Source: Stramentimicrobium sp964433555 (GTDB lineage Bacteria > Atribacterota > Phoenicimicrobiia > Phoenicimicrobiales > Stramentimicrobiaceae). Taken from it: DNA of 64,000 nucleotides. Below the pieces are notes generated by a model. That model searched no databases and had not been told where the DNA came from. It saw nothing but the letters and a program-made list of their open reading frames with translations. How positions within the stretch are numbered: position 1 is the first letter of the stretch; every line of letters starts with the position of its first letter. The translations under genes were made by a program, and so were the position numbers. Where the stretch lies: the NCBI GenBank assembly GCA_964433555.1, contig CAYSRG010000005.1, forward strand, positions 46,477-110,476. The letters run 5' to 3'. Positions 25,952-35,081 of the stretch are shown one piece after another.

Positions 25952-26324
25952 TACATCACCTCGCTATAGGTCTGTATTTATTGATTGACTATAATGGGTA
26001 AGGTTTACTAAAAAAAATCTTTGATTTATTGTTGTTTTACTATTTCTTATTATCAAAATAGATTTGTTAAAGAACTTACCAAAATATATCATTCTTACAA
26101 TTTTATGATTCATTTCTATTTTACAAAACACTGGCAAAAGTATAGCACATTTTTACCGGATGATGCAATTTCTTTAGCAAAATTTTTTATTCTCTTTTTC
26201 TCTAGATTCCTGTTTATCCTGTACCGCATCTCTCCACTCATTATTTTCTCTTTCTTCTTACTTACAGTAAAAATTATGACCTTATCTATCTTAAATCTTT
26301 AATAGTAAAACAAAAAAATAAAAA
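25952..26324. other. A+T-rich gap upstream of the mbh operon
   Basis: This stretch lies between mbhA and the tRNA-Leu terminator and should hold the mbh promoter. A plus-strand frame of 93 codons crosses it but lacks a credible start and resembles no family. A sequence resembling a Rex site with one weak half (26064-26082) is too divergent to call. Confidence 0.4.
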
Positions 26325-26340
26325 GGGCACCAACGTCCCC
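26320..26340 (-). terminator. Terminator after tRNA-Leu(GAG)
   Basis: On the minus strand GGGGAC-GTTG-GTGCCC forms a short hairpin with one mismatch (26325-26340), followed directly by TTTTTATTTTTTTG. It lies 52 bp beyond the tRNA 3' end. Confidence 0.7.
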
Positions 26341-26391
26341 TTCATAACTATCATTATAATAAAATTTTAATTTCTCTTAAAATAGAATCTA

Positions 26392-26479
26392 TGGTGCCGG
26401 GAGGGGGATTTGAACCCCCACAAGCAATATGCCTACCAGCCCCTCAAGCTGGCGCGTCTACCTATTCCGCCATCCCGGC
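26392..26479 (-). tRNA. tRNA-Leu (anticodon GAG)
   Basis: This 88-nt class II tRNA has acceptor arms GCCGGGA/TCCCGGC, discriminator A and an encoded CCA. The anticodon arm CCAGC-TTGAGGG-GCTGG reads GAG, decoding CUC/CUU. A long variable arm and a GGTTCAAATCC T-loop are present. Confidence 0.95.
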
Positions 26480-26759
26480 AATTAATTAAAAGATGGCATT
26501 GTGTATATTGTTTTTAAGCGAAACCATTAGTTTAAAATCATCAATATAAAACTGAGTACTAAATATCTAAAATAGCTTATAGATTTTTTGTGTTTTTACA
26601 TATTCAATGTAACTTCTGATTTTGTAGTTTTATTCTATCATTACAGTCATGCTTACATTATTTATTATCTCACGTTTTATGGTATACGATTTTTACTTAA
26701 TACGCGATACTCACGACACACGACTATTTTATTTTATACCTCATACGGTATATGTTATA

Positions 26760-27803
26760 CTATATTAATTTCACAAGTTTTTTATTTTCTATTTTGCCAG
26801 GTATCCGCCCTCTTTTGGCAATTGGCTTTCCTTCAACTTCCTTAATATCAAGAGTCATATCAATGGGTGAGGCATCGCTAATGTAACTACCCACTCCAAA
26901 GGCATCAACAGCTTCCTTGCTTAATAAAACAATTCTCTCTGGTGTTACTCCTCCTGAAACAAAAATCTTAACATGAGCATATCCTGCCTGATCTAATCGT
27001 GCTCGTACCTCTTTAACCAAATCAGGGGATACTCCTCCTCTTTCACTTGGAGTGTCAAGACGGACACCCAGAAGGTTCTTGCCCAACGCATTAGCAACCC
27101 TAATTGATTCTTCAGCCTCATCCTTGAAAGTATCTATCAAAATTACTCTGGGTATATCCGGAGAAAAACAGTCATGATAAGTTTTTGCTGCTTTCACTGT
27201 ATCCCCGGTAATTATTATTACAGTATGTGGAATAGTACCTTGAGGTTCTTGCCCCATCAATTTTGCTCCCAGTACACAACTTGCTCCATCCACTCCTCCA
27301 ATAAGTGCTGCTCTTTCCATAACAGGAGCAACAGCTGGATGAATATGCCGCGAGCCAAAACAGATAATTTTTTTACCATTGGCGACCTCACGGCATTCCC
27401 ATGCTGCAGTTGCCCAGGCAGAACTACTGGCTAATATCCCTAATATAATTGTTTCATACACTCCAAATTCATTATAGGGACCCTGGATTCTCATTACTGT
27501 CTCTTTGGATTGAAATGAATCTCCTTCTTGTAGTGACCAAAGTTTGATCTTTTTATCTTTGAGCAAATTATATACTTCCTGTACACCAGCAAAAATTCCT
27601 GCTCGCCTGGCAAATATTTCTGCAGTAACCTCTTTATCATCCAGTTTCAAGAAATTAAGGAGCTCCATAGCTCTAATAAAATAAATGTCAGTAGTTAATC
27701 CTCTTTCAATTTCTTCATGATTAGCAGAAAATAATTTTCGGTCAGGATCAACTCGGTAATGCTTTATTTCGTCAGTGGTATACATTTTCTTATTTGCATC
27801 CAT
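26760..27803 (-). CDS. pncB: Nicotinate phosphoribosyltransferase
   Basis: This 347-residue enzyme makes nicotinate mononucleotide from nicotinate and PRPP in NAD salvage. Family motifs include FGSRHIHPAVAPVMERAALIGGVDGASCV (about 148-176), GTIPHTVIIITGD, IDTFKDEAEESIRVA, VRLDTPSERGGVSPDL and IFVSGGVTPERIV, with the conserved His and Asp residues. Length is that of the shorter archaeal/clostridial type. ATG at 27803 or the second Met at codon 7 may be the start. It follows secG by 23 bp. NAD supply fits an NADH-centred anaerobe, but the neighbourhood is otherwise general. Confidence 0.92.
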   Translation of the reverse strand: MDANKKMYTTDEIKHYRVDPDRKLFSANHEEIERGLTTDIYFIRAMELLNFLKLDDKEVTAEIFARRAGIFAGVQEVYNLLKDKKIKLWSLQEGDSFQSKETVMRIQGPYNEFGVYETIILGILASSSAWATAAWECREVANGKKIICFGSRHIHPAVAPVMERAALIGGVDGASCVLGAKLMGQEPQGTIPHTVIIITGDTVKAAKTYHDCFSPDIPRVILIDTFKDEAEESIRVANALGKNLLGVRLDTPSERGGVSPDLVKEVRARLDQAGYAHVKIFVSGGVTPERIVLLSKEAVDAFGVGSYISDASPIDMTLDIKEVEGKPIAKRGRIPGKIENKKLVKLI

Positions 27804-27826
27804 CTATTTCCTTTTTTCTAACTAAT

Positions 27827-28051
27827 TCATTTATATATACTAATCATGATAGAAGAAATCATAAACAAAACTGCTATAGCTGTTGTTAATTTTAGTAAAA
27901 GTACTTCTTTCCCCTTTCTGCCTCTATGATCAGCAAAAGTACCTCCGCCAAAGATGCCACCCCCCGAACTTGCCTTTCTGGTTTGGAATAACACTACGCC
28001 AATAAGCATTACACTAATAATGATTTGAATCAACATGAGCCATGTAGGCAT
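27827..28051 (-). CDS. secG: Preprotein translocase subunit SecG
   Basis: This 74-residue protein has two membrane segments (WLMLIQIIISVMLIGVVLFQ and LLKLTTAIAVLFMISSIMISI) joined by the conserved Gly-rich GGGIFGGGTFADHRGRKG loop, which defines SecG. It is an accessory subunit of the SecYEG channel. It lies downstream of tpiA in the gapA-tpiA-secG order common in many bacteria. Confidence 0.95.
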   Translation of the reverse strand: MPTWLMLIQIIISVMLIGVVLFQTRKASSGGGIFGGGTFADHRGRKGKEVLLLKLTTAIAVLFMISSIMISIYK

Positions 28052-28208
28052 TGTTAATTGTCTCCTTTTTTTATACTACTAAGTAATTTTATCTGTTGAA
28101 ATCATAAATTCACAAATGAAATCACTAATATGCTTATGAATAATATCATATTTACAGCATAGCATCAAGTTAGTTAGGTAATTAATTTTAAAAGAATAGT
28201 TTAAACTT

Positions 28209-28964
28209 TCACTCTTGATATTTTACTAATCTAGAAAATGTTTTAGCCTGCAGGCTTGCTCCACCAATCAGTGCACCATCAATTTCAGATTCAGCCATCA
28301 GTGGTTTTATGTTCTCCGGATTAACACTCCCTCCATATAAAATCCTGATCTGTTGAGCAATCATTTTACCATATTTATTATCCAATAATGTACGAATATA
28401 TTGAATCATTTCACTGGCATCCTGTGGAGTTGCCGATTTACCAGTTCCAATAGCCCAAATAGGTTCATAAGCAAATGCAACATTTATCGCCTCTTTTGAC
28501 TTCAATATAGCAAAGATGGCTTCTATTTCTTCTCTAACTACATCCTGTGCTTTTCCTGATTCCCTCTCTGCCAATTTTTCTCCAATACAGATAATTGGTT
28601 TAATTCCAAAATTAAGAACCTGCCCAACCTTTCTAGCAACTTCCAGCGAACTTTCCTGAAAATACTCCCTTCTTTCTGAATGACCAAGTATAACATAACT
28701 ACAACCAATATTTTGTAACATTCTGGCAGATATCTCCCCGGTATAGGCTCCTTCATTCTGAAAATAGACATTCTGAGCTCCCAAAATAATGTTGGTATCC
28801 TGAATCAATTCTCTGGCAGCCCATAAGGAAGTAAATGGTGGACATATAACCACCTCTGTTTCCTGATAATCCTGTACAAAAATTATCAATTCTTTTATTA
28901 AGGCAATACTTTCAGTAACTGTCTTATTCATTTTCCAATTGCCAACAATCAAAGGTTTGCGCAT
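28209..28964 (-). CDS. tpiA: Triosephosphate isomerase
   Basis: This 251-residue enzyme interconverts dihydroxyacetone phosphate and glyceraldehyde 3-phosphate. Catalytic landmarks are GNWKMNKT (Lys10 region), YVILGHSERREYF (His) and FAYEPIWAIGTGKSATP (Glu), with phosphate-binding ILYGGSVNPEN and DGALIGGASL near the end. Length is standard. It follows gapA with a hairpin in the gap. No phosphoglycerate kinase gene lies between them, unlike many gap-pgk-tpi operons. Confidence 0.97.
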   Translation of the reverse strand: MRKPLIVGNWKMNKTVTESIALIKELIIFVQDYQETEVVICPPFTSLWAARELIQDTNIILGAQNVYFQNEGAYTGEISARMLQNIGCSYVILGHSERREYFQESSLEVARKVGQVLNFGIKPIICIGEKLAERESGKAQDVVREEIEAIFAILKSKEAINVAFAYEPIWAIGTGKSATPQDASEMIQYIRTLLDNKYGKMIAQQIRILYGGSVNPENIKPLMAESEIDGALIGGASLQAKTFSRLVKYQE

Positions 28965-28986
28965 TCAAAATCCTCCTGCTCAAATT

Positions 28987-29015
28987 ATTCAAAGCCCCAC
29001 TTCTAAGGTGAGGCT
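28987..29015 (-). terminator. Hairpin between gapA and tpiA
   Basis: AGCCTCAC (29015-29008) pairs with GTGGGGCT (29000-28993), an 8-bp stem with one G-T pair, followed on the minus strand by TTGAATAATTTG. It may be a weak terminator or processing site reducing tpiA relative to gapA. Confidence 0.45.
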
Positions 29016-29095
29016 GTGAATTCACATTCTATTTTTCATATAAATTTTTACTCTATACCTATATAAGTAATCTATATAATCTTAATGACTTAATA

Positions 29096-30097
29096 TTATT
29101 TTGTGATATATTTCGCCAAATCAATGACTCTGCAGGAGTAACCCCATTCATTGTCATACCAGGAAACTACTTTGGCTAAATTTCCATCTACAACCATAGT
29201 AGATAAGCCATCGACAATAGAGGAATAAGAATTACCATTGTAGTCACTGGAAACCAGCGGTAGTTCATTATAATCCAGAATACCTTTTAGATGACCCTGA
29301 GCAGCTTCTTTCAGTGCCTGGTTAATCTGCTCTACAGTTACATCCTTTTTCAACCATACTGATAAATCTACCACAGATACATTGGGAGTAGGAACTCTAA
29401 AAGCCATTCCGTTTAATCTCCCCTTCAATTCAGGAATAACCAGAGTAACTGCTTTTGCTGCTCCTGTAGTAGTTGGAACCATAGAAAGCGCTGCTGCTCT
29501 GGCGCGTCGCAAATCACTTTTGTGAGGAGCATCTAACAACATTTGATCAGAAGTATAAGAATGAATGGTAGACATTATCCCTTTTTCAATGCCGAAGGTG
29601 TCATGTAGAACCTTTACTACTGGCGCCAGGCAATTGGTGGTACAGGAAGCATTTGATATAATATGATGTTCTGCATACAGATAATCTTTTTCATTTACTC
29701 CCATAACAATGGTAATATCCTCTCCTTTAGCTGGAGCAGTAATTATGACTTTTCTGACACCTGCTGATAAATGCTTGCTGGCACTATCCCTATCCCGGAA
29801 TAATCCTGTGGACTCAATGACAATTTCTACTCCCAATTCCTTCCAGGGTAAATCTGATGGATCTTTTATCTTTAACACCTTTATTTCTCTTCCAGCAACT
29901 TTGATTACATCATTACTAACTTCAACATCTTCTTTTAAAATTCTATGTACCGAATCATATTTTAATAGATGTGCCAGAGTTTTGGCATCAGTAATATCAT
30001 TTACTGCCACAAAATCAATATCATGATCCTTAAGTGCAGCTCTTAATACATTTCTACCAATTCTGCCAAATCCATTAATCCCTACTTTAATACCCAT
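29096..30097 (-). CDS. gapA: Glyceraldehyde-3-phosphate dehydrogenase, type I
   Basis: This 333-residue glycolytic/gluconeogenic enzyme shows the NAD fold INGFGRIGRNVLRAAL at the N-terminus, the active-site Cys in SNASCTTNCLAP (about 148-159), and WYDNEWGYSCRV near the C-terminus. It is preceded by a strong AAGGAGGAAAT ribosome site. A partial Rex-like sequence (30112-30124) lies before that site. It follows rpoN by 41 bp. Confidence 0.97.
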   Translation of the reverse strand: MGIKVGINGFGRIGRNVLRAALKDHDIDFVAVNDITDAKTLAHLLKYDSVHRILKEDVEVSNDVIKVAGREIKVLKIKDPSDLPWKELGVEIVIESTGLFRDRDSASKHLSAGVRKVIITAPAKGEDITIVMGVNEKDYLYAEHHIISNASCTTNCLAPVVKVLHDTFGIEKGIMSTIHSYTSDQMLLDAPHKSDLRRARAAALSMVPTTTGAAKAVTLVIPELKGRLNGMAFRVPTPNVSVVDLSVWLKKDVTVEQINQALKEAAQGHLKGILDYNELPLVSSDYNGNSYSSIVDGLSTMVVDGNLAKVVSWYDNEWGYSCRVIDLAKYITK

Positions 30098-30138
30098 ATT
30101 TCCTCCTTTTTTTGTGAAATATTTTGTTTTTTCTATTT

Positions 30139-31605
30139 TTATCTATACCTTCTACGTATTTTTGCAGAAGGTATATCCATTAATTTGCGATACTTGGCTA
30201 CTGTTCTTCGTGCTACCTTTATTCTTTCTCTTTCTTGTAATACTTCAGTTAGTTTTTGATCAGAATAGGGCTGAAAAATATCTTCTTTTTCAACATATTT
30301 TCTAATTAAATTTTTAATTTTTTCGTTAGAAATTATCTCTGCATTATCCTGAACTAAACCCTTAGAAAAGAAGTATTTCATATCATAGATACCCCTGGGT
30401 AGCTGAATCTTTTTAGACTTAATAGCCCTGGAAACAGTAGATTTATTTAAACCCAGAGCTGCGGCAGTCTTTTCTAAAGATAATGGTTTCAGATGAGTAA
30501 CTCCTTTTTCTAAAAAATCTTGCTGGTAATTTATTATAAATCTGGTTATATTATCAATGGTATTTCTTCTTTGTTCTAAACATCTTAAAATCCAACGCGC
30601 AGAGCTTATTTTCTTTCTTAAGTATTCCAGAGTTTTTTGAGATTCATTCAATTTTTCCTGAGACAATGGTTCCTGTCTTTTAATTTTTTCCACTTGTTTA
30701 CATTCTAACAACATCTTCTCATAAATAGAATTAATTCTTATATCTGTAAAAATATTTTTATTCTCAAAAATTTCATATTGGTTATTAATTTTTCTTATAA
30801 TAATATCAGGTATTAAAAAATTTATTTCATTATCTCGAGAAAATATCCTACCTGGTTTTGGATCAAAATTCTTCCTTAAAACATCCAATAAATGTTGTAT
30901 TTCAGAATATGACAGGTCCATTTTGCGACAGATATCCTTAAATTCTTTCTTTGATAAATCTTCTAGATAAAACAATATTAATTTCTTGAGAAGCTCTTTT
31001 TCGGGTAATCTTAGGTTCTTTAATTGAAGGAGCAAACATTCCTTCAAATTACTAGCTCCCAATCCCGGTATAGAACAATTTTGAATTATAGCCAGAACCT
31101 GCCTTACCCTTTTTTCTGGAATATTTAAATCTTGCGCTGCTTCCTTACAACTAATCACTAAGTAACCATTATAATCAATATTACCAATTAGATACTCACC
31201 AATTTTAGATTCAAGTTCATCTCTAGCCATTATTCTAAAGTGCAGTAAGAGATGCTCTGCTAAAGGTATCTTATTTAAAACCGTATTCTGCCCTTTTATT
31301 TCTTGCTCTTGCTCTGTAGTGGGTATATTGTTATTATTTCTTGAACCTTTCCAGCTTGAAAAGTAATCTAACAAAGCTCTGCCATCTGGCCAATTATTAT
31401 CATTGTTATTGACTTTTGTTGCTACATCTCGCTCTGGATAAGAAACCTGGTCAAAATCTACTTCCAATACCGGATTTTCCTGGGATTCCTTTTCCAGCCA
31501 CCGGTTTAATTCAATTATATTCATCTGCAATATTCTGATAGATTGGTACATTTGGGGCGAGAGATGCAAAGTCTGTCTCTGCTCTATAAACAGATTTTGT
31601 TCCAT
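30139..31605 (-). CDS. rpoN: RNA polymerase sigma-54 factor
   Basis: RpoN directs polymerase to -24/-12 promoters with AAA+ activators. Region I is visible as QTLHLSPQMYQSIRILQMNIIELNRWLEKE, and the C-terminal RpoN box ARRTVAKYR is followed by KLMDIPSAKIRRR. Between them is the core-binding region, with a charged acidic segment. The open frame extends to 31638, but ATG at 31605 has GAGGG 8 nt upstream and gives MEQNLFIEQRQ, the typical N-terminus. It lies between whiA and gapA, the place taken by cggR in many Firmicutes. No sigma-54 activator gene is seen in the window. Confidence 0.95.
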   Translation of the reverse strand: MEQNLFIEQRQTLHLSPQMYQSIRILQMNIIELNRWLEKESQENPVLEVDFDQVSYPERDVATKVNNNDNNWPDGRALLDYFSSWKGSRNNNNIPTTEQEQEIKGQNTVLNKIPLAEHLLLHFRIMARDELESKIGEYLIGNIDYNGYLVISCKEAAQDLNIPEKRVRQVLAIIQNCSIPGLGASNLKECLLLQLKNLRLPEKELLKKLILFYLEDLSKKEFKDICRKMDLSYSEIQHLLDVLRKNFDPKPGRIFSRDNEINFLIPDIIIRKINNQYEIFENKNIFTDIRINSIYEKMLLECKQVEKIKRQEPLSQEKLNESQKTLEYLRKKISSARWILRCLEQRRNTIDNITRFIINYQQDFLEKGVTHLKPLSLEKTAAALGLNKSTVSRAIKSKKIQLPRGIYDMKYFFSKGLVQDNAEIISNEKIKNLIRKYVEKEDIFQPYSDQKLTEVLQERERIKVARRTVAKYRKLMDIPSAKIRRRYR

Positions 31606-31674
31606 TAAAATTCCCTCTAACGAACTATAAATAACCATTTTGTTATTATTTCGATGAGACTAATTCATCTATGG

Positions 31675-31710
31675 GATATTCCAGGGGAATTCTTCCCCTT
31701 GAGAACCCCT
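31675..31710. repeat. Dispersed palindrome family, copy between whiA and rpoN
   Basis: The copy reads gatattccaggggaattc then ttccccttgagaacccct, close to the family consensus. It is in the 329-bp whiA-rpoN gap, whose remainder is plain A+T-rich sequence. Confidence 0.8.
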
Positions 31711-31934
31711 AAGTCAATCACGAGCTTAATATTTATCAATTCCTTTAATATCTTCTTTTTATAAAGTTAATATAAACCCTTATCCAGTCAAATATAGATT
31801 AAGATGAGTTTGCTTTAAGCCAGAATTTATTTATATTATAAGTTCAATAATATTTTATCACTAATTATTAATTTTTTTCAAACAACCTCAAAAAATAGTA
31901 TTAATTCTTGGTTTTGTTTCTTTGATAGCTAAAT

Positions 31935-32870
31935 TTAGTTTGCTGGTAAATAGTATTCTGCCAATTGCTTAATCTTTTTCAAGCGATGATATATTCCTGA
32001 CTTAGTGATGCTACCTCCCATAGCATCAGTAAGCTCCTGAATACTGGCATAGGGATGGTTTAGACGGATTTTAATTACCTCTCTAAGATTAGGAGATAAA
32101 TTTTCCAGACCAATGTTCTTTAGTACTAAGTCGATATAAAATAATTGTCGGGAAGCCGAAAATATTGTTTTATCTAGATTAGCTGTTTCACAATTAACTA
32201 ATCGATTTACAGTATTTAAAATATCTTTTCGTGCAATAATATCTTGAAGGTTTAACAAAGCTCTCTGTACCCCGATAAAACGTAAAAATTCAAAGATTTG
32301 TGCGCTCTTTTTTATATAAACAGTCCACTTCTTTTGCCAAAAGCTTATTTTGGTAGAGAACGAGGAATGGTGTAAAATATCTCCAATCATTTGTGCCACC
32401 TCCTTAGAAGGACAGGCAATCTCCAGATGATACATTCTCTCAGGATCATTAACAAAACCACCTGCTAAAAAGGCTCCTCGCAAAAAGTCTTGCTCAGAAA
32501 AATTTCTTATTATTTCTTCTTTGTTTCTGACTATTCCTATTCTTCTTAAATCTCCCCGAACATTTCTTTTTAATTGAAATTGCTTTAACATTAATTTTAT
32601 TTTTTGCTTATCAGCAACGGATATATTATAAATCTTCTTTTTATGGTTTTTCTTTATTATGTCTATTTTAGCTTCGTAGCGAAAAGCTCTCTTCACTAAA
32701 AAATAAACTACCTTAATCATAACTGGATTATCAAGAATAATTAATAACTTACCGGGGGAATCAATCCTGCCATTCATTATAATCAAGGCTAAAAGCTCAC
32801 TTTTTTGCTCATAATTTTTTGACGGAATTATGCGAGCTAATTCTTGTTTTACCAGTGGTGAAAAATACAA
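31935..32870 (-). CDS. whiA: WhiA-family DNA-binding regulator
   Basis: This 311-residue protein has the degenerate LAGLIDADG homing-endonuclease-like N-terminal half (FLRGAFLAGGFVNDPERMYHLEIAC, about 129-153) and a C-terminal HTH domain (LNHPYASIQELTDAMGGSITKSGIYHRLKKI). WhiA influences division and sporulation in Actinobacteria and Firmicutes. It follows yvcK with no spacing and completes the rapZ-yvcK-whiA trio. Confidence 0.93.
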   Translation of the reverse strand: MYFSPLVKQELARIIPSKNYEQKSELLALIIMNGRIDSPGKLLIILDNPVMIKVVYFLVKRAFRYEAKIDIIKKNHKKKIYNISVADKQKIKLMLKQFQLKRNVRGDLRRIGIVRNKEEIIRNFSEQDFLRGAFLAGGFVNDPERMYHLEIACPSKEVAQMIGDILHHSSFSTKISFWQKKWTVYIKKSAQIFEFLRFIGVQRALLNLQDIIARKDILNTVNRLVNCETANLDKTIFSASRQLFYIDLVLKNIGLENLSPNLREVIKIRLNHPYASIQELTDAMGGSITKSGIYHRLKKIKQLAEYYLPAN

Positions 32871-34166
32871 TTATTTTTTCTCCTTATGAATAATGTCTAT
32901 TATCAGTTTAGCTAACCTTTCAGAATGATGCCGGGCAAAATTATATTCTGATAACAACTCCTGCCTCAATACTTTTGTCCTTTTATCAAAATCAGGAGGT
33001 AAATCGTCTTTAACCATAAAGGCTCCCTCCTTTTTATATTTTATCGCTACCTGCTTGCTTAATCTCTGACTATTAAGCAAGACATAATCTAAGCAATTGT
33101 TAGGTAGATATTTAATGATTTCTTTTACATGCATTGAAACAGTATAGTTATCGGTTTCTCCAGGCTGGGTCATAACATTGCAGATATAAATTTTGAGTGC
33201 TTCAGATTGATAAATTGCCTCTGGAATGTTTTTCACTAACAGATTGCATATCACACTGGTATAAAGACTACCCGGACCGAGAATAATGGCATCAGCTTCT
33301 TGAATCACTTGAATGGTTTCCGGTAAAGGCAAAACTGAAGAGGGTTGTATAAAAATACTTTCGATGCCATTTTTACTCTGAGATATTTTATCTTCACCGC
33401 TGATAAGCTGTTTATTTTTTAATTGAGCACAAAGGGTGACATTCTCAATTGAAGAAGGAATGACCTTTCCCCTAATTGCCAGTATCTCGCTCGACTTTTC
33501 AATAGCTTTAGAAAAATCACCACTTACTTCTGACATAGCTGTAATAAATAGATTGCCAAAACTATGCCCCTGCAAACTGCCATTGGTAAATCTGTATTGG
33601 AATAATTTTTTCATTAATAATTCTTCAGTAGAAAGAGCTACCAGGCAATTTCTAATATCACCAGGCGGAAGAACGCCCAATTCATCTCTTAATTTGCCGG
33701 AACTACCACCGCTATCAAAGGCAGTTACCACAGCAGTAATATTACTGGTATACTGTTTTAAACCTCTCAATAAGGTATAAAGACCGGTTCCACCTCCAAT
33801 TACTACTATCCGGGGTCCTTTCTCCAATTTTCTCTGTTCATAAATAATTTCAGGCACCAGATCTACCTGTTTGGGTATAATAGTTTTCAGAATGGACCGA
33901 TTTATATTGGAAATACCCAAAATAATTAGCAAAGAACCGATAATAATTAAGATTAAACCAGAAAGATGTGGAGCTATTTGATAATAAATAAATAGATTTT
34001 TTATCTGATTCTTGATCCATAAAAATCTAGTGAGATCAATAAGATAAATCAAACCTACTGCCATAAGAATTATGCCTGATAAGACCATGAGTAAAAAACG
34101 TTTTACTCTCATTCCGGGATAAAACCACTTTAATAGTGATTTTAAATGGTAATTTCTTTTGATCAT
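32871..34166 (-). CDS. yvcK: YvcK/CofD-like gluconeogenesis factor with N-terminal membrane anchor
   Basis: This 431-residue protein has two N-terminal membrane segments (about 22-45 and 64-85) followed by the CofD-like Rossmann domain: VIGGGTGLYTLLRGLK (about 122-137), TAFDSGGSSGKLRDELGVLPPGDIRNCLVAL and ADAIILGPGSLYTSVICNLLV. YvcK binds UDP-sugars and affects carbon flux and cell shape in Bacillus. The membrane-anchored form is longer than the Bacillus protein (about 317). It is 8 bp from rapZ and abuts whiA. Confidence 0.93.
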   Translation of the reverse strand: MIKRNYHLKSLLKWFYPGMRVKRFLLMVLSGIILMAVGLIYLIDLTRFLWIKNQIKNLFIYYQIAPHLSGLILIIIGSLLIILGISNINRSILKTIIPKQVDLVPEIIYEQRKLEKGPRIVVIGGGTGLYTLLRGLKQYTSNITAVVTAFDSGGSSGKLRDELGVLPPGDIRNCLVALSTEELLMKKLFQYRFTNGSLQGHSFGNLFITAMSEVSGDFSKAIEKSSEILAIRGKVIPSSIENVTLCAQLKNKQLISGEDKISQSKNGIESIFIQPSSVLPLPETIQVIQEADAIILGPGSLYTSVICNLLVKNIPEAIYQSEALKIYICNVMTQPGETDNYTVSMHVKEIIKYLPNNCLDYVLLNSQRLSKQVAIKYKKEGAFMVKDDLPPDFDKRTKVLRQELLSEYNFARHHSERLAKLIIDIIHKEKK

Positions 34167-34174
34167 TTTATATC

Positions 34175-35062
34175 TTATAACTTCTCTTTAAATATTTTTT
34201 CTTCCTTTCTGATATCTCTATGTCTTACAAAAACAGGATAACCTTTCGACCTTAACCGATGAATAAGTTCATTTACCATAAAAACTGAACGATGCCTTCC
34301 TCCTGTACAACCAATAGCAATAGATAGATAGTTCTTACCCTCTTTTATATAATATGGTATGAGAAAATCAATTAAGGAAAAGAATTGCTGAATGGATTGT
34401 AGTGTTATAGGAAATTGTTGTAAATATTCTTTAACTTTTTCGTCTTTTCCAGAGAGTTCACTAAGTTTGCTATCATAAAAAGGATTAGGAAGAAACCTAG
34501 CATCTAACACTAAATCAACATCAATGGGCAGACCGTATTTATAACCAAAAGATATTAAATTAATTTGTATTTTACCGATTGTTTCTTTCTGAAAGTATTT
34601 TCGAATCTCCCTATTGAGCTGCTTGGGATCTAAATTGGAGGTATCTATTATTATACTTGCTTTAGATTTCAGCTCATTTAGTTTTTTTCTTTCTTCCTGA
34701 ATATTATCTAAAATGCTGTGAGATATTTGAAGAGGATGTTTTCTTCTTGTTTCCCCAAATCTTCTCACAATAATTTCATCCCTGGCTTCTAGAAATAATA
34801 TTTCCGGGAAAATATTCATGGTTTCTAATTCTCTCAACGATTGCTCTAATTCACGTAAAAATATCTCTCCCCTGATATCAATAACAAAAGCTATCTTAGA
34901 TAATTTCCCCTGTGACTTCAGACACAGCTCAGAAAATTTTGGAATTAACTGAGGAGGTATATTATCAACACAAAAGAAATTCATGTCTTCAAAAACCTTA
35001 ATAGCAACGCTTTTCCCAGCACCAGATAATCCACTAATAATAACGAGTCGAAAGCTTTTCAT
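34175..35062 (-). CDS. rapZ: RNase adapter / nucleotide-binding protein RapZ
   Basis: This 295-residue P-loop protein shows ISGLSGAGKSVAIKVFEDMNFFCVDNIPP at the N-terminus (Walker A GLSGAGKS), SFGYKYGLPIDVDLVLDARFLPNPFY in the middle, and AIGCTGGRHRSVFMVNEL in the C-terminal domain. RapZ senses glucosamine-6-phosphate in E. coli; in gram-positives it forms a conserved cluster with yvcK and whiA. It lies 19 bp after argS. Confidence 0.96.
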   Translation of the reverse strand: MKSFRLVIISGLSGAGKSVAIKVFEDMNFFCVDNIPPQLIPKFSELCLKSQGKLSKIAFVIDIRGEIFLRELEQSLRELETMNIFPEILFLEARDEIIVRRFGETRRKHPLQISHSILDNIQEERKKLNELKSKASIIIDTSNLDPKQLNREIRKYFQKETIGKIQINLISFGYKYGLPIDVDLVLDARFLPNPFYDSKLSELSGKDEKVKEYLQQFPITLQSIQQFFSLIDFLIPYYIKEGKNYLSIAIGCTGGRHRSVFMVNELIHRLRSKGYPVFVRHRDIRKEEKIFKEKL

Positions 35063-35081
35063 ACTAACCTCAATAATGTTT

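Noticed and set aside
26064..26082. Possible Rex site upstream of the mbh operon
   Set aside because: TTGTTAA is followed by a poor right arm (TTACCAA) with wrong spacing, so not supported.
26021..26302. Plus-strand 93-codon frame upstream of mbhA
   Set aside because: No credible start or ribosome site, Phe/Ile-rich composition expected from A+T-rich DNA.
26588..26845. Plus-strand 85-codon frame overlapping the end of pncB
   Set aside because: It runs antisense into a certain gene and has no recognisable motif.
30112..30124. Possible Rex half-site before gapA
   Set aside because: TTGTGAAATATTT matches the left half and centre of a Rex site, but the right half (TGTTT) does not, and it overlaps the region just before the ribosome site.
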